A DNA stretch of 34,001 bases from Actinomycetes bacterium (GTDB lineage: Bacteria; Actinomycetota; Actinomycetes; Propionibacteriales; Propionibacteriaceae): the NCBI GenBank assembly GCA_023443125.1, contig JAEZVO010000035.1:1-34001 (forward strand), read 5' to 3'. Within the stretch, counting starts at the first letter, position 1; every line of letters starts with the position of its first letter. The notes beneath the pieces were generated by a model. That model did not search any database, was not told the DNA's origin, and was given only the letters and a program-made list of their open reading frames with translations. Positions 6,949-14,880 of the stretch are shown here, one piece after another. Made by a program: the position numbers and the translations under genes.

Positions 6949-9787
6949 GCGGTGCCAACATCTCGCGGAGGAACTTCCCCGTCTCGGAGGCATCGTTGGC
7001 GGCCACGTCCTCCGGCGTACCCGTTGCAACGACGAGACCGCCTCGCGAGCCGCCATCGGGCCCCATATCGATGAGCCAGTCGGCGCACTTGATGACGTCG
7101 AGATTGTGCTCGATGACAACCACCGTGTTGCCCTGGTCGACTAGGCGTTGCAACACGGCGAGCAGTCGTCGGATGTCCTCGAAATGCAGGCCTGTGGTGG
7201 GCTCGTCGAGGACGTAGAGTGTGCGGCCGGTGGAGCGCTTTTGCAGCTCGGCGGCCAGTTTGACGCGCTGCGCTTCGCCGCCGGACAGCGTCGTGGCGGG
7301 CTGGCCGAGGCGTACATACCCGAGGCCTACCTCGTCGAGCGTCTTCAGGTGGCGGCTGATGGAGCCGATGGCACCGAAGAAGTCGACGGCCTCAGCGATG
7401 GGCATATCGAGGACATCCGAAATGGACTTGCCCTTGTAGTGCACTTCGAGTGTCTCGCGGTTGTAGCGGGCGCCGTCGCAGACCTCGCACGGCACGTACA
7501 CGTCAGGCAGGAAGTTCATCTCGACGCGGATCGTGCCGTCGCCCTTACATGCCTCGCAGCGCCCACCCTTGACGTTGAAGGAGAAACGCCCGGCCTGGTA
7601 GCCGCGCACTTTCGCTTCCGGCGTTTCCGCGAAGAGCTTGCGGATCTTGTCGAACACACCGGTGTAGGTGGCCGGGTTCGACCTGGGCGTACGCCCGATG
7701 GGCGACTGATCCACCTGGATGATCTTGTCGATGTGTTCGAGGCCCTGCAGTTTGCGATGCTTCCCGGGGACGTTCCTCGCGTTGTAAATGGCCTTGGCCG
7801 CAGCGGGGTACAAAATGCCGTTGACCAGGGACGACTTACCAGAGCCGGAAACCCCGGTGACAGCGATAAACGTGCCGAGCGGAAAGTCGACGTCCACCTC
7901 GCGCAGGTTATTGTGTCGGGCACCCTGCACCGACAGCGTCACCCCGTTACCCTCGCGGCGCACCGCCGGAACGTCGATGGCGAGGGTGCCCGAAAGGTAC
8001 TGCCCTGTCTTGGAGTCTGGATTCGCCAGGAGCTCGTCGAAGCTACCGGAGACGACGACCTCGCCGCCCAGTTCCCCCGCACCTGGCCCGATATCGACGA
8101 TCCAGTCCGCGTGCCGAATGGTGTCCTCGTCGTGTTCGACGACGATAAGCGTGTTGCCCATGTCGCGCAGCCGCTCCAGCGTCGCCACGAGCCGGAGGTT
8201 GTCGCGCTGATGCAAACCGATGCTCGGTTCGTCGAGCACGTAGAGCACGCCCACCAGCCCGGCACCGATCTGCGTCGCAAGACGGATGCGTTGCGCTTCA
8301 CCGCCGGAGAGCGTGCCGGCTGCGCGCGAGAGTGTGAGGTAATCGAGCCCCACGTCGATCAGGAACTTCAGCCTCGCGAGAATCTCCTTGATCACGCGGG
8401 CGGCGATCGTCGCCTCCGTTCGAGTGAGTTCGAGAGAGTTGAGCCATTCGAAGGCCTCCCCCACGGAGAGCGACACGAGTTCCGAGATGTTCTTGCCGTA
8501 CACCGTGACTGCGAGCGACGAGGGCTTCAACCGCTCGCCTTGGCACGTGGGGCAGGCGAGTTCACGCATGTACTGCCCCCAGCGCTCCCGTGCGTGGTCG
8601 GTTTCCGCTTCGTCGTGGCGTCGTCGGATGAACGGAATAATGCCTTCATACTTCTGCGAGAAGGTACGAAGCCTGCCGAATCGGTTGCGGTACTTGACGA
8701 CGACGTTGCCGGGCATGCCCTGCAGGATGAGTTTGCGTGCCGATTTAGACAGCTCACGCCACGGCACCGTCATCGAGAAGCCGTGCTCCTCCCCCAACGA
8801 CGTGAGCACGTGCTCGTAGTGGTTCTTCAGGTGGGCGTTATTCCACGGTGCGATGGCGCCGTCGCGCAGTGAGAGGTCTTCGTCGGGAATGATGAGTTCC
8901 GGATCCGGGTCGAGCACCGCACCGATGCCGGTGCAGTCGGGGCACGCGCCCCATGGCCCGTTGAATGAGAACTGCCGCGGCTCGAGCTCCTCCATCTGCA
9001 CGTCGTGATCGTTCGGGCAGCCGAGTTTCTCCGAGTATCGTCGCAACCTATCGGGGGCATCGTCGGGAAGGTCGACGAAGTCGATCGCCACGACGCCGCC
9101 TGCCAACTCAAGTGCAGTTTCGACGGATTCCGTGATGCGCTGCTGCGCCTTCGCTCGGACGACGGCACGGTCGACGATCACCTCGACGTCATGCTTGCGT
9201 TTCTTGTCGACCGTGGGCAGGTCGGTGAGCTGGTAACTCTCGCCGTCGATGCGCACACGCGAGTATCCGTCGCCGAGGAGTTGCCGGAACAGCTCGGAGA
9301 ATTCGCCTTTCCTCCCACGCACCACGGGGGCGAGAATCTGGAAGCGGGTGCCTTCATCGAGTGCCATCAGACGATCGACGATCTGCTGCGGGGTCTGCTT
9401 GCCGATGGGCGCACCGCACTCGGGACAATGAGGGATGCCGATCCGTGCGTACAGCAGACGCAGGTAGTCGTAGATTTCTGTGATGGTGCCGACGGTGGAG
9501 CGCGGGTTCCTGCTCGTCGATTTCTGGTCGATCGACACTGCCGGCGAAAGGCCCTCAATGAAGTCCACGTCGGGCTTATCCATCTGGCCCAAGAACATAC
9601 GCGCGTACGCGGACAGCGACTCTACGTATCGTCGCTGCCCTTCGGCGAAGATCGTGTCGAACGCGAGTGAAGACTTCCCCGAGCCGCTCAACCCCGTGAA
9701 CACAATCATCTTGTTGCGGGGAAGATCGAGGGAGACGTTCTTCAGGTTATGCACCCGCGCGCCACGCACCACAAGCTGATCAGTCAC
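6941..9787 (-). CDS. uvrA: Excinuclease ABC subunit A
   Basis: UvrA is the damage-recognition ATPase of nucleotide excision repair. The 948-residue protein has two ABC cassettes: Walker A GLSGSGKSS (32-40) and a second GVSGSGKSS in the C-half, two LSGGEAQR signatures, and Walker B sequences YVLDEPSIGL and YVLDEPTTGL. The C-terminal zinc module reads CEAC...CEVC. The first zinc module reads CPNDH...CPDC, with histidine in place of one cysteine. The GTG at 9787 is chosen because the protein then starts with TDQLVVRGARVHNLKN as in other UvrA, and because a TAAGGT -10 element sits exactly 7 bases upstream. The frame stays open 64 codons further upstream, but that part has no family match. Confidence 0.96.
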   Translation of the reverse strand: MTDQLVVRGARVHNLKNVSLDLPRNKMIVFTGLSGSGKSSLAFDTIFAEGQRRYVESLSAYARMFLGQMDKPDVDFIEGLSPAVSIDQKSTSRNPRSTVGTITEIYDYLRLLYARIGIPHCPECGAPIGKQTPQQIVDRLMALDEGTRFQILAPVVRGRKGEFSELFRQLLGDGYSRVRIDGESYQLTDLPTVDKKRKHDVEVIVDRAVVRAKAQQRITESVETALELAGGVVAIDFVDLPDDAPDRLRRYSEKLGCPNDHDVQMEELEPRQFSFNGPWGACPDCTGIGAVLDPDPELIIPDEDLSLRDGAIAPWNNAHLKNHYEHVLTSLGEEHGFSMTVPWRELSKSARKLILQGMPGNVVVKYRNRFGRLRTFSQKYEGIIPFIRRRHDEAETDHARERWGQYMRELACPTCQGERLKPSSLAVTVYGKNISELVSLSVGEAFEWLNSLELTRTEATIAARVIKEILARLKFLIDVGLDYLTLSRAAGTLSGGEAQRIRLATQIGAGLVGVLYVLDEPSIGLHQRDNLRLVATLERLRDMGNTLIVVEHDEDTIRHADWIVDIGPGAGELGGEVVVSGSFDELLANPDSKTGQYLSGTLAIDVPAVRREGNGVTLSVQGARHNNLREVDVDFPLGTFIAVTGVSGSGKSSLVNGILYPAAAKAIYNARNVPGKHRKLQGLEHIDKIIQVDQSPIGRTPRSNPATYTGVFDKIRKLFAETPEAKVRGYQAGRFSFNVKGGRCEACKGDGTIRVEMNFLPDVYVPCEVCDGARYNRETLEVHYKGKSISDVLDMPIAEAVDFFGAIGSISRHLKTLDEVGLGYVRLGQPATTLSGGEAQRVKLAAELQKRSTGRTLYVLDEPTTGLHFEDIRRLLAVLQRLVDQGNTVVVIEHNLDVIKCADWLIDMGPDGGSRGGLVVATGTPEDVAANDASETGKFLREMLAPHG

Positions 9788-9794
9788 GCCTCCA

Positions 9795-9800
9795 ACCTTA
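9795..9800 (-). promoter_or_regulatory. uvrA -10 element, leaderless start
   Basis: On the minus strand TAAGGT is followed by exactly 7 bases and the GTG start of uvrA, so transcription should begin at or next to the start codon. GGAGG lies only one base before the GTG, too close to act as a normal ribosome binding site, which supports leaderless translation. Confidence 0.55.
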
Positions 9801-9814
9801 GTACATCTGTTCAA
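9799..9814 (-). promoter_or_regulatory. LexA/SOS box upstream of uvrA
   Basis: The minus strand reads TTGAACAGATGTACTA. The actinobacterial and Bacillus-type LexA consensus is CGAACRNNNGTTCG; this site keeps GAAC and GTNC with the correct 4-base spacing. It touches the uvrA -10 element, so bound LexA would block the promoter. It is a diverged box, hence medium confidence. Confidence 0.6.
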
Positions 9815-9969
9815 AAACCGCCTGCGTCGACGGCACGGATGCGTCGGCACACGACATGCAGAGAAACATCGCCTCATGACCCTCCTACCAATTACAGTCA
9901 GGGCGTTGACTGGGGAACTGCGCCTTATTCGGCGCCCTCCCACCACGTAGCCCCACGGCAAGGACCACC

Positions 9970-10695
9970 ATGAGCACACCCCAAGGGCCCAACGGGCCGC
10001 AGCAGTTCCCTGGCCAACAGCCTGAGCATCCCGACCAGGCTTTCAACCAGCCCGGCCAGCATGGGCAACCTTTTGGCCAACCCGGTCAGCCCGGTCAGGC
10101 GTTCGGCCAGCCTGGTCAGCAATTTGCCGGCCAGCATCCTGGACAGCCCATGGGGGCACCAGGAAGGCCGAAACGCTCGGCGTTCCAGCACTTCAAGCTG
10201 GTTCTCTCGGTGATTATCGTGATCGTCATTGTTGGCTTCACAGCTTGGAATTGGTACAGCGGACAGCAGCGCGACAAGGCTCTCACCGTCGGCCAGTGCG
10301 TGCACATCACAGGCGAGCGGGATGATGCCGAGGTTGAATCCGCCGATTGCAACGCCGACGCCTCGGAGCAAGTCGTCTTGCGCGTCATTGAGAAACACGA
10401 CGGCGCGGCCACCTGCGACGACGGCATGATCGTGTATTCGGAAACCAGCAGGCGACGTCGCACTGGCACCGAACGCACCGATAAGACGGTGTGCCTCGCC
10501 GAAGTTCTCAACGAGGGCAAGTTCTACAAGACCGATAGCTCTCTCGGCTCCGGTCTTCGCGAGGTGAAGTCCGCCGAAGAAGCCACATTCAAGGTATCGA
10601 AGGTACACGACGCTGCTGACGGCAGCTGCGGCGCCGAGGAGGAAGCCATTAGCTATCCCAAGTGGCCCCGCACCTACTGCCTCGCACAGCCGTAG
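9970..10695 (+). CDS. Membrane-anchored secreted protein with Pro/Gly/Gln-rich tail (paralogue A)
   Basis: I do not recognise a named function. The 241-residue protein starts with about 65 residues of FGQPGQ-like repeats, then a basic stretch and one membrane segment (about 77-95), so the tail should be cytoplasmic and the C-domain outside. The external domain has six cysteines (110, 127, 149, 175, 220, 237) and ends in WPRTYCLAQP. Spacings and the terminal motif match the gene at 11637, so the two are paralogues; the overall look recalls actinobacterial LppU/septum-formation-type secreted domains, a weak resemblance. AAGGA lies 5 bases before the ATG. A TACAGT at 9893-9898 is the only -10-like element in the 182-bp gap, with no good -35. 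Confidence 0.75.
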   Translation: MSTPQGPNGPQQFPGQQPEHPDQAFNQPGQHGQPFGQPGQPGQAFGQPGQQFAGQHPGQPMGAPGRPKRSAFQHFKLVLSVIIVIVIVGFTAWNWYSGQQRDKALTVGQCVHITGERDDAEVESADCNADASEQVVLRVIEKHDGAATCDDGMIVYSETSRRRRTGTERTDKTVCLAEVLNEGKFYKTDSSLGSGLREVKSAEEATFKVSKVHDAADGSCGAEEEAISYPKWPRTYCLAQP

Positions 10696-10701
10696 GACCA
10701 C

Positions 10702-10738
10702 GGGCCGACCTGACTCAGCGTTGAGGTGAGGCCGGCCC
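10702..10738 (+). terminator. possible terminator hairpin after paralogue A
   Basis: GGGCCG-ACCT pairs with AGGT and CGGCCC across a 12-base loop, with a 5-base bulge on the right arm. It starts 6 bases after the stop codon. No T-tract follows, so this is only a plausible GC-rich terminator. Confidence 0.3.
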
Positions 10739-10796
10739 ATCCACAGCCCATCGGAACATCGAGACACGATTCCTGCCACAGTTCCCGTCGGTTTGA

Positions 10797-10802
10797 TAGT
10801 TT
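10797..10802 (+). promoter_or_regulatory. -10 element of isomerase-family gene, leaderless start
   Basis: TAGTTT ends 6 bases before the ATG at 10809, which places transcription start on the A of the start codon. There is no purine-rich ribosome binding site in the 20 bases before the ATG. Confidence 0.45.
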
Positions 10803-10808
10803 GACAAT

Positions 10809-11504
10809 ATGACCCAGTCGCTCGCCTACCCGGAGGTTCTGGACGCAATCCGAACCCAGACGACGCGCCTACTCGGAACCACGATTGAGTTTGGCGAAGA
10901 CGATTGGGCAGAACCCACGGTGCTACCTGGCTGGACGCGGTCGCATGTGACTGCGCACCTCGTCGAGCAGGCAACGCGCTTAACCAAGGCGCTCAACGCG
11001 GGGGAAGACCACGAGCCAGAGTCCAGCCCCTCCCGCTTGCGGTGTCAGTGGGAGCGTCAAGCCATCGAAGACGGTCTCGCTCTGCAGACTCGGCTCGACG
11101 AGTCTGCTGGGCAACTCCAAGAGGCCCTCGCCAGGCTTGAGCACCGCGATCAGACCGTGCGAATCACCGACGGCTGGGACGCGCCAGCTTCCCTCGTGCC
11201 AGCCTTGAGGTTGCGCGAGCTCGTTGTGCACCACTTCGATCTCATCGGCCGCGAAGCCCTCGACGTTCCCCCCGCAGCGCTGCTCACGATCGCAGAATTC
11301 GAGACGCTCCGTCCCCGCAATGCAGAGCTTCCACCCGTGCTATTGGTGGCTGACGAGGGTTTCTCCGCGCGAATTGGTGCAGACTCGGGCGACACCACGA
11401 CGGTCATCGGCCCACTCGCCGACCTCTGCCTCTGGCTCGCGAGAGGCATCGCATCGGACCACATCAGTGGTGCGAGCGCAGTGCCCATGCCGCTGAGCAC
11501 CTAA
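10809..11504 (+). CDS. Maleylpyruvate isomerase family mycothiol-dependent enzyme
   Basis: This 231-residue protein belongs to the DinB-like four-helix family whose characterised member, mycothiol-dependent maleylpyruvate isomerase, uses a His-Glu-His metal site. The matching residues are His50 in GWTRSHVTAH and Glu137/His141 in RELVVHH, an E-x3-H pattern. The family N-domain runs over about 1-150, and the C-domain is short and acidic. Substrate cannot be inferred: many members are uncharacterised mycothiol S-transferases or detoxification enzymes. It sits alone between two paralogous secreted-protein genes in the same direction. The start is set by the -10 element directly upstream. Confidence 0.8.
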   Translation: MTQSLAYPEVLDAIRTQTTRLLGTTIEFGEDDWAEPTVLPGWTRSHVTAHLVEQATRLTKALNAGEDHEPESSPSRLRCQWERQAIEDGLALQTRLDESAGQLQEALARLEHRDQTVRITDGWDAPASLVPALRLRELVVHHFDLIGREALDVPPAALLTIAEFETLRPRNAELPPVLLVADEGFSARIGADSGDTTTVIGPLADLCLWLARGIASDHISGASAVPMPLST

Positions 11505-11636
11505 ACCGGGGTTGGCGAATACGTGTATCGAGTGCTGGTAGGCCATCGTCCGCGCCCCTGAGCCTGGTTCGAGCATTCCGCACACTGAACTCGGTGTGTT
11601 CTAAGCTGTCGCAGACCCTACGTGCTGGGAGGAACC

Positions 11637-12542
11637 ATGACGCAGCCCCCGAATTGGCAGGGCAACGGCAATACTGGCGGTGGCTGGAATCAGCCGGGCC
11701 AGGGGCAAGGACACCCGGGCTATGGACAGCAGGGCCAGGGATTCTCAAGCCAGGGCCAAGGCTATCCACAGCAGTACGGACAGCAGCCCTACGGCCAAGG
11801 TCCGGGCCAGCAGTTCCCTCCCCCAGGCGGTCAGCCGTATGGATACCCGCCCCAGGAGCCGAGGAAGGGGTTCCCCACCGTCGCAGTCATCTCTGTCCTC
11901 GCGACGCTCCTGATCGTCGCGGGCGGCATCGGCATCTTCCTCGCCACTCGGGGCGAGGAGCCCACCGCTCAACCGTCCACGTCCGAGAGTAGCGAGCCGA
12001 ACGATTCGCCGAGCGAGTCTCCTTCCGACGACCCGAGCGAGACGCCCGAGGAAGAGCCCACTGCAAGCCCTGAGGAAGAGCCCTCGACAACACCCTCGCA
12101 GGATCCGTCCGATGAGCCGACGCAGCCGGCGAATGAGGACCCCCGTGATTTCCCGGCCAACACGTGTTACGTCGTCCAGGGTTCCAAGAACAACCCGACG
12201 CTGCAGAGGTCGTCATGCGGGCAAGACCCTGCTGACGGCGTGACGCTCTATGCCATGTCGTCCCATGCTGGTGACCATGAGTGCGGCAAGGCGCTCTACT
12301 TCAAGCGGACGCAAGGCACTAAGGTCGTCGCGACGGTGTGCCTCGGCCACGAGTTTGTGCAAGGCCACTGCTACAGCGAAACCAGCCACCCTTCCGGGTA
12401 CGAACCCGCGAAGTGCCCCAGCGGTGATTTCAAGGTGGCTTCCATCGTTCCGCGCGCCAATGCCACCTGCTCCGGCAACCAGAAGGCCTACGGCTTCGAG
12501 TCAGCTTGGCAGCGCACCTACTGCCTCGCGCCCCCGAAGTAG
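11637..12542 (+). CDS. Membrane-anchored secreted protein with Gln/Gly-rich tail (paralogue B)
   Basis: No named function is recognised. The 301-residue protein has a Gln/Gly/Pro/Tyr-rich N-terminal tail (1-75), one membrane helix (about 82-103), an acidic Ser/Pro/Glu linker (about 108-170) typical of cell-wall-spanning stalks, and a cysteine-rich external domain (cysteines 177, 194, 216, 235, 245, 260, 278, 296) ending in WQRTYCLAPPK. The first two cysteine spacings (17 and 22) are identical to paralogue A, and TVCL and RTYCLA are shared. The ATG at 11637 is chosen because GGGAGGAACC precedes it; a start 5 codons earlier lies on the binding site. A TAAGCT at 11602-11607 is a possible -10 element. 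It adds two cysteines and a long linker relative to paralogue A. Confidence 0.8.
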   Translation: MTQPPNWQGNGNTGGGWNQPGQGQGHPGYGQQGQGFSSQGQGYPQQYGQQPYGQGPGQQFPPPGGQPYGYPPQEPRKGFPTVAVISVLATLLIVAGGIGIFLATRGEEPTAQPSTSESSEPNDSPSESPSDDPSETPEEEPTASPEEEPSTTPSQDPSDEPTQPANEDPRDFPANTCYVVQGSKNNPTLQRSSCGQDPADGVTLYAMSSHAGDHECGKALYFKRTQGTKVVATVCLGHEFVQGHCYSETSHPSGYEPAKCPSGDFKVASIVPRANATCSGNQKAYGFESAWQRTYCLAPPK

Positions 12543-12566
12543 CGCGGCCGCCTGACATCGGGCGCG

Positions 12567-12572
12567 TAGGCT
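12567..12572 (+). promoter_or_regulatory. uvrB -10 element, leaderless start
   Basis: TAGGCT is followed by exactly 7 bases and the uvrB ATG, so the mRNA should start at the codon. AGGAG lies within those 7 bases, only 2 bases from ATG, too near for normal use. No LexA-like box is visible in the 37-bp gap, unlike uvrA. Confidence 0.5.
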
Positions 12573-12579
12573 AGGAGTT

Positions 12580-14625
12580 ATGCGCCCGATCGAAGAACTC
12601 CAACGCCAAGTGGCACCACTCAAGGTGCACGCTGATTTCGAGCCTTCGGGAGATCAGCCGAAGGCGATCGACGAACTCGAGCAGCGCATCCGAGCAGGTG
12701 AGCAAAACATCGTGCTCCTGGGCGCGACGGGCACGGGCAAGACGGCGACGATCGCATGGCTCGCGGAGCGCCTGCAGCGCCCCATGCTGGTGATGCAGCC
12801 CAACAAGACGCTGGCGGCCCAGTTCGCAGCCGAGCTACGTGATTTCTTCCCTGACAACGCCGTTGAGTACTTCGTGTCGTACTACGACTACTACCAGCCC
12901 GAGGCGTACCTGCCGCAGACCGATACCTACATCGAGAAAGACTCCTCGCTCAACGAGGAGGTCGAGCGGATGCGGCACGCCGCCACGAGCTCGCTGCTGA
13001 CACGCCGCGACGTGATCGTCGTCGCTACGGTTTCTGCCATCTACGGTCTGGGCACGCCCGAGGAATACCTCGACCAGCGTGTCACGCTACGCGTGGGCGA
13101 CGAGATGGATCGCGACGATCTGCTCAGGCACCTCGTCGACATCCAGTACGCACGCAACGACATGGGCGGCGGTCGCGGCACCTTCAAGGTGAAGGGCGAC
13201 ACGCTCGAGGTCTACCCCATGTATGAGGAGAACGCCGTCCGGATCGAGTTCTTCGGCGACGAGATTGAGCGGATTGCCACCATCCACCCCGTGAGCGCGG
13301 CCACGCTGCACGAGGATGAGCAGATCTACATCTTCCCCGCGTCCCACTACGCCGCGGGCAACGAGCGCATGGAGCGTGCGATCAACGGCATCGAGGCAGA
13401 ACTTGCCGCGCGCTTGCAAGATCTCGAGGCGGCCGGCAACCTCCTGGAGGCGCAGCGCCTGAAGATGCGCACCACCTACGATCTCGAGATGATGCGCCAG
13501 ATCGGCACGTGTTCCGGCATCGAGAACTACTCACTCCACATCGACGGGCGCGAGCCAGGCAGTCCCCCGTCGTGTTTGTTGGATTACTTCCCGGAAGATT
13601 TTGTGCTCGTCTTGGACGAGAGCCACGTGTCTGTGCCGCAGATCGGCGGCATGTTTGAAGGCGACGCGTCCCGCAAGCGCACGCTGGTGGAACATGGATT
13701 CCGGCTGCCCTCCGCGCTCGACAACCGCCCGCTGCGGTTCGACGAATTCCAAGAACGCATCGGGCAGACGGTGTACCTCTCGGCCACGCCTGGGCCGTAC
13801 GAGCTGGAGCGTGCCAACGGTGTGGTCGAGCTCATCATCCGCCCGACGGGCCTCGTCGACCCCGAGATCGTGCTGAAGCCCACCAAGGGCCAGATCGACG
13901 ACCTCATCGCCGAGGTGCAGGCCCGCACCGAACGTAACGAACGCGTGCTCGTCACCACTCTGACGAAGAAGATGGCCGAAGACCTCACCGACTTCCTCGT
14001 CGAAGCGGGCATCCGCACCCGCTACCTGCACTCCGATATCGCTACCTTGGAGCGGCTCGATCTGCTGCGCGATCTGCGGCTTGGTGAGTACGACGTCCTC
14101 GTCGGCATCAACCTGCTGCGCGAGGGCCTCGACCTGCCGGAGGTATCGCTCGTCGCCATTTTGGATGCCGACAAGGAAGGATTCCTGCGTTCGGAACGCT
14201 CCCTCATTCAGACCATCGGGCGCGCGGCGCGTAACGTCGGCGGTCAGGTGCACATGTACGCCGACTCGGTGACGCCGTCGATGCAGGCCGCTATTGACGA
14301 GACGAACCGTCGCCGCGACATCCAGATGGCGTGGAATCGCGAGCACGGCATCGATCCGCAACCGCTGCGCAAGCGCATCGCGGATGTGAGCGAGTTGCTC
14401 GCCCGCGAAGACGCAGACACCCGCGATCTCCTCGAAGGTGCAGGCAAACGGGCGCTGGATACCTCGTCGATGGCAGAGCAGGAGCTCGCGCAGCTCATCG
14501 AAGATCTCACCGCACAAATGCATCAGGCGGCCGCAGAGCTGCAATTCGAGCTGGCTGCCCGGCATCGCGATGAGATCGCTGACCTCAAGAAGGAGCTACG
14601 CCAAATGATCGAGGCGAATAAGTAA
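12580..14625 (+). CDS. uvrB: Excinuclease ABC subunit B
   Basis: UvrB verifies damage after delivery by UvrA and recruits UvrC. The 681-residue protein shows Walker A GATGTGKT (48-55), the beta-hairpin region YYDYYQPEAYLPQTDTYIEK that inserts between strands, helicase motif VLVLDESH, the C-terminal helicase half (LVGINLLREGLDLPEV, QTIGRAARN) and a C-terminal UVR domain (AAELQFELAARHRDEI) that binds UvrC. Length and motif order are normal and nothing is missing. It is transcribed away from the uvrA-uvrC pair, about 2.8 kb from the start of uvrA. A T-tract (six T) follows the stop after a weak GAGG/CCTC pairing, a poor terminator candidate. Confidence 0.97.
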   Translation: MRPIEELQRQVAPLKVHADFEPSGDQPKAIDELEQRIRAGEQNIVLLGATGTGKTATIAWLAERLQRPMLVMQPNKTLAAQFAAELRDFFPDNAVEYFVSYYDYYQPEAYLPQTDTYIEKDSSLNEEVERMRHAATSSLLTRRDVIVVATVSAIYGLGTPEEYLDQRVTLRVGDEMDRDDLLRHLVDIQYARNDMGGGRGTFKVKGDTLEVYPMYEENAVRIEFFGDEIERIATIHPVSAATLHEDEQIYIFPASHYAAGNERMERAINGIEAELAARLQDLEAAGNLLEAQRLKMRTTYDLEMMRQIGTCSGIENYSLHIDGREPGSPPSCLLDYFPEDFVLVLDESHVSVPQIGGMFEGDASRKRTLVEHGFRLPSALDNRPLRFDEFQERIGQTVYLSATPGPYELERANGVVELIIRPTGLVDPEIVLKPTKGQIDDLIAEVQARTERNERVLVTTLTKKMAEDLTDFLVEAGIRTRYLHSDIATLERLDLLRDLRLGEYDVLVGINLLREGLDLPEVSLVAILDADKEGFLRSERSLIQTIGRAARNVGGQVHMYADSVTPSMQAAIDETNRRRDIQMAWNREHGIDPQPLRKRIADVSELLAREDADTRDLLEGAGKRALDTSSMAEQELAQLIEDLTAQMHQAAAELQFELAARHRDEIADLKKELRQMIEANK

Positions 14626-14672
14626 GGCACCTCTTTTTTCGCTGCGGCGCATCCCGACGGAATCTCTGCTGC

Positions 14673-14678
14673 TACGCT
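14673..14678 (+). promoter_or_regulatory. -10 element of the gcv operon
   Basis: TACGCT fits the actinobacterial TANNNT form and would start transcription near 14685, almost exactly at the first base-paired nucleotide of the glycine riboswitch (14687). No convincing -35 hexamer is visible. Confidence 0.5.
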
Positions 14679-14686
14679 CAGACTTG

Positions 14687-14828
14687 TCGCCCGGGAGAAT
14701 CGACATCGATGCCGAAGGAGCAATCGCCCCGACAATCTCTCAGGCCCCAGAACCGGGCGATACACAACTCTGGAGAGTGGCCACGAGGCCCGCCGAAGGA
14801 TCAAAGATCTCAGGTACCGAGGACAGAG
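14687..14828 (+). ncRNA. Tandem glycine riboswitch (two aptamers)
   Basis: Two consecutive glycine aptamers precede gcvT. Aptamer 1 has a perfect 8-bp P1 (TCGCCCGG 14687-14694 with CCGGGCGA 14753-14760), the core GCCGAAGGAGCAA (from 14711) and ATCTCTCAGG (14735-14744). Aptamer 2 has CTCTG 14768-14772 pairing with CAGAG 14824-14828, core GCCGAAGGATCAA (from 14792) and ATCTCAGG. The linker is 7 bases. Downstream, CCGAC-CCC-GTCGG forms a small hairpin, and CCAC/GTGG just before the GGAGG site could hide it, so control may be at translation. Glycine riboswitches upstream of gcv genes normally switch the operon on when glycine is plentiful. Confidence 0.92.
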
Positions 14829-14880
14829 GGGGCGCCGACCCCGTCGGTTCTGCCCGCTCGACCACCGTGGAGGCACCGCA

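Noticed and set aside
7148..8872. Long open frame (574 codons) on the plus strand, antisense to uvrA
   Set aside because: It mirrors the codon structure of uvrA in a high-GC genome, is rich in His, Arg, Asp and Val without family motifs, and has no promoter or binding site.
9906..9930. TTGACT followed by TTATTC as a promoter for the gene at 9970
   Set aside because: The spacing is only 13 bases, too short for a normal sigma-70-type promoter.
9994..10160. Repeated CAGCC/GGTCAG-like tracts that could be read as a DNA repeat array
   Set aside because: They simply encode the FGQPGQ low-complexity tail of the secreted protein, follow codon phase, and have no uniform spacer, so this is neither CRISPR nor a binding array.
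13531..14565. Antisense frame (344 codons) in uvrB
   Set aside because: It is a complementary-strand artefact; uvrB motifs cover the same bases and no start signals are present.
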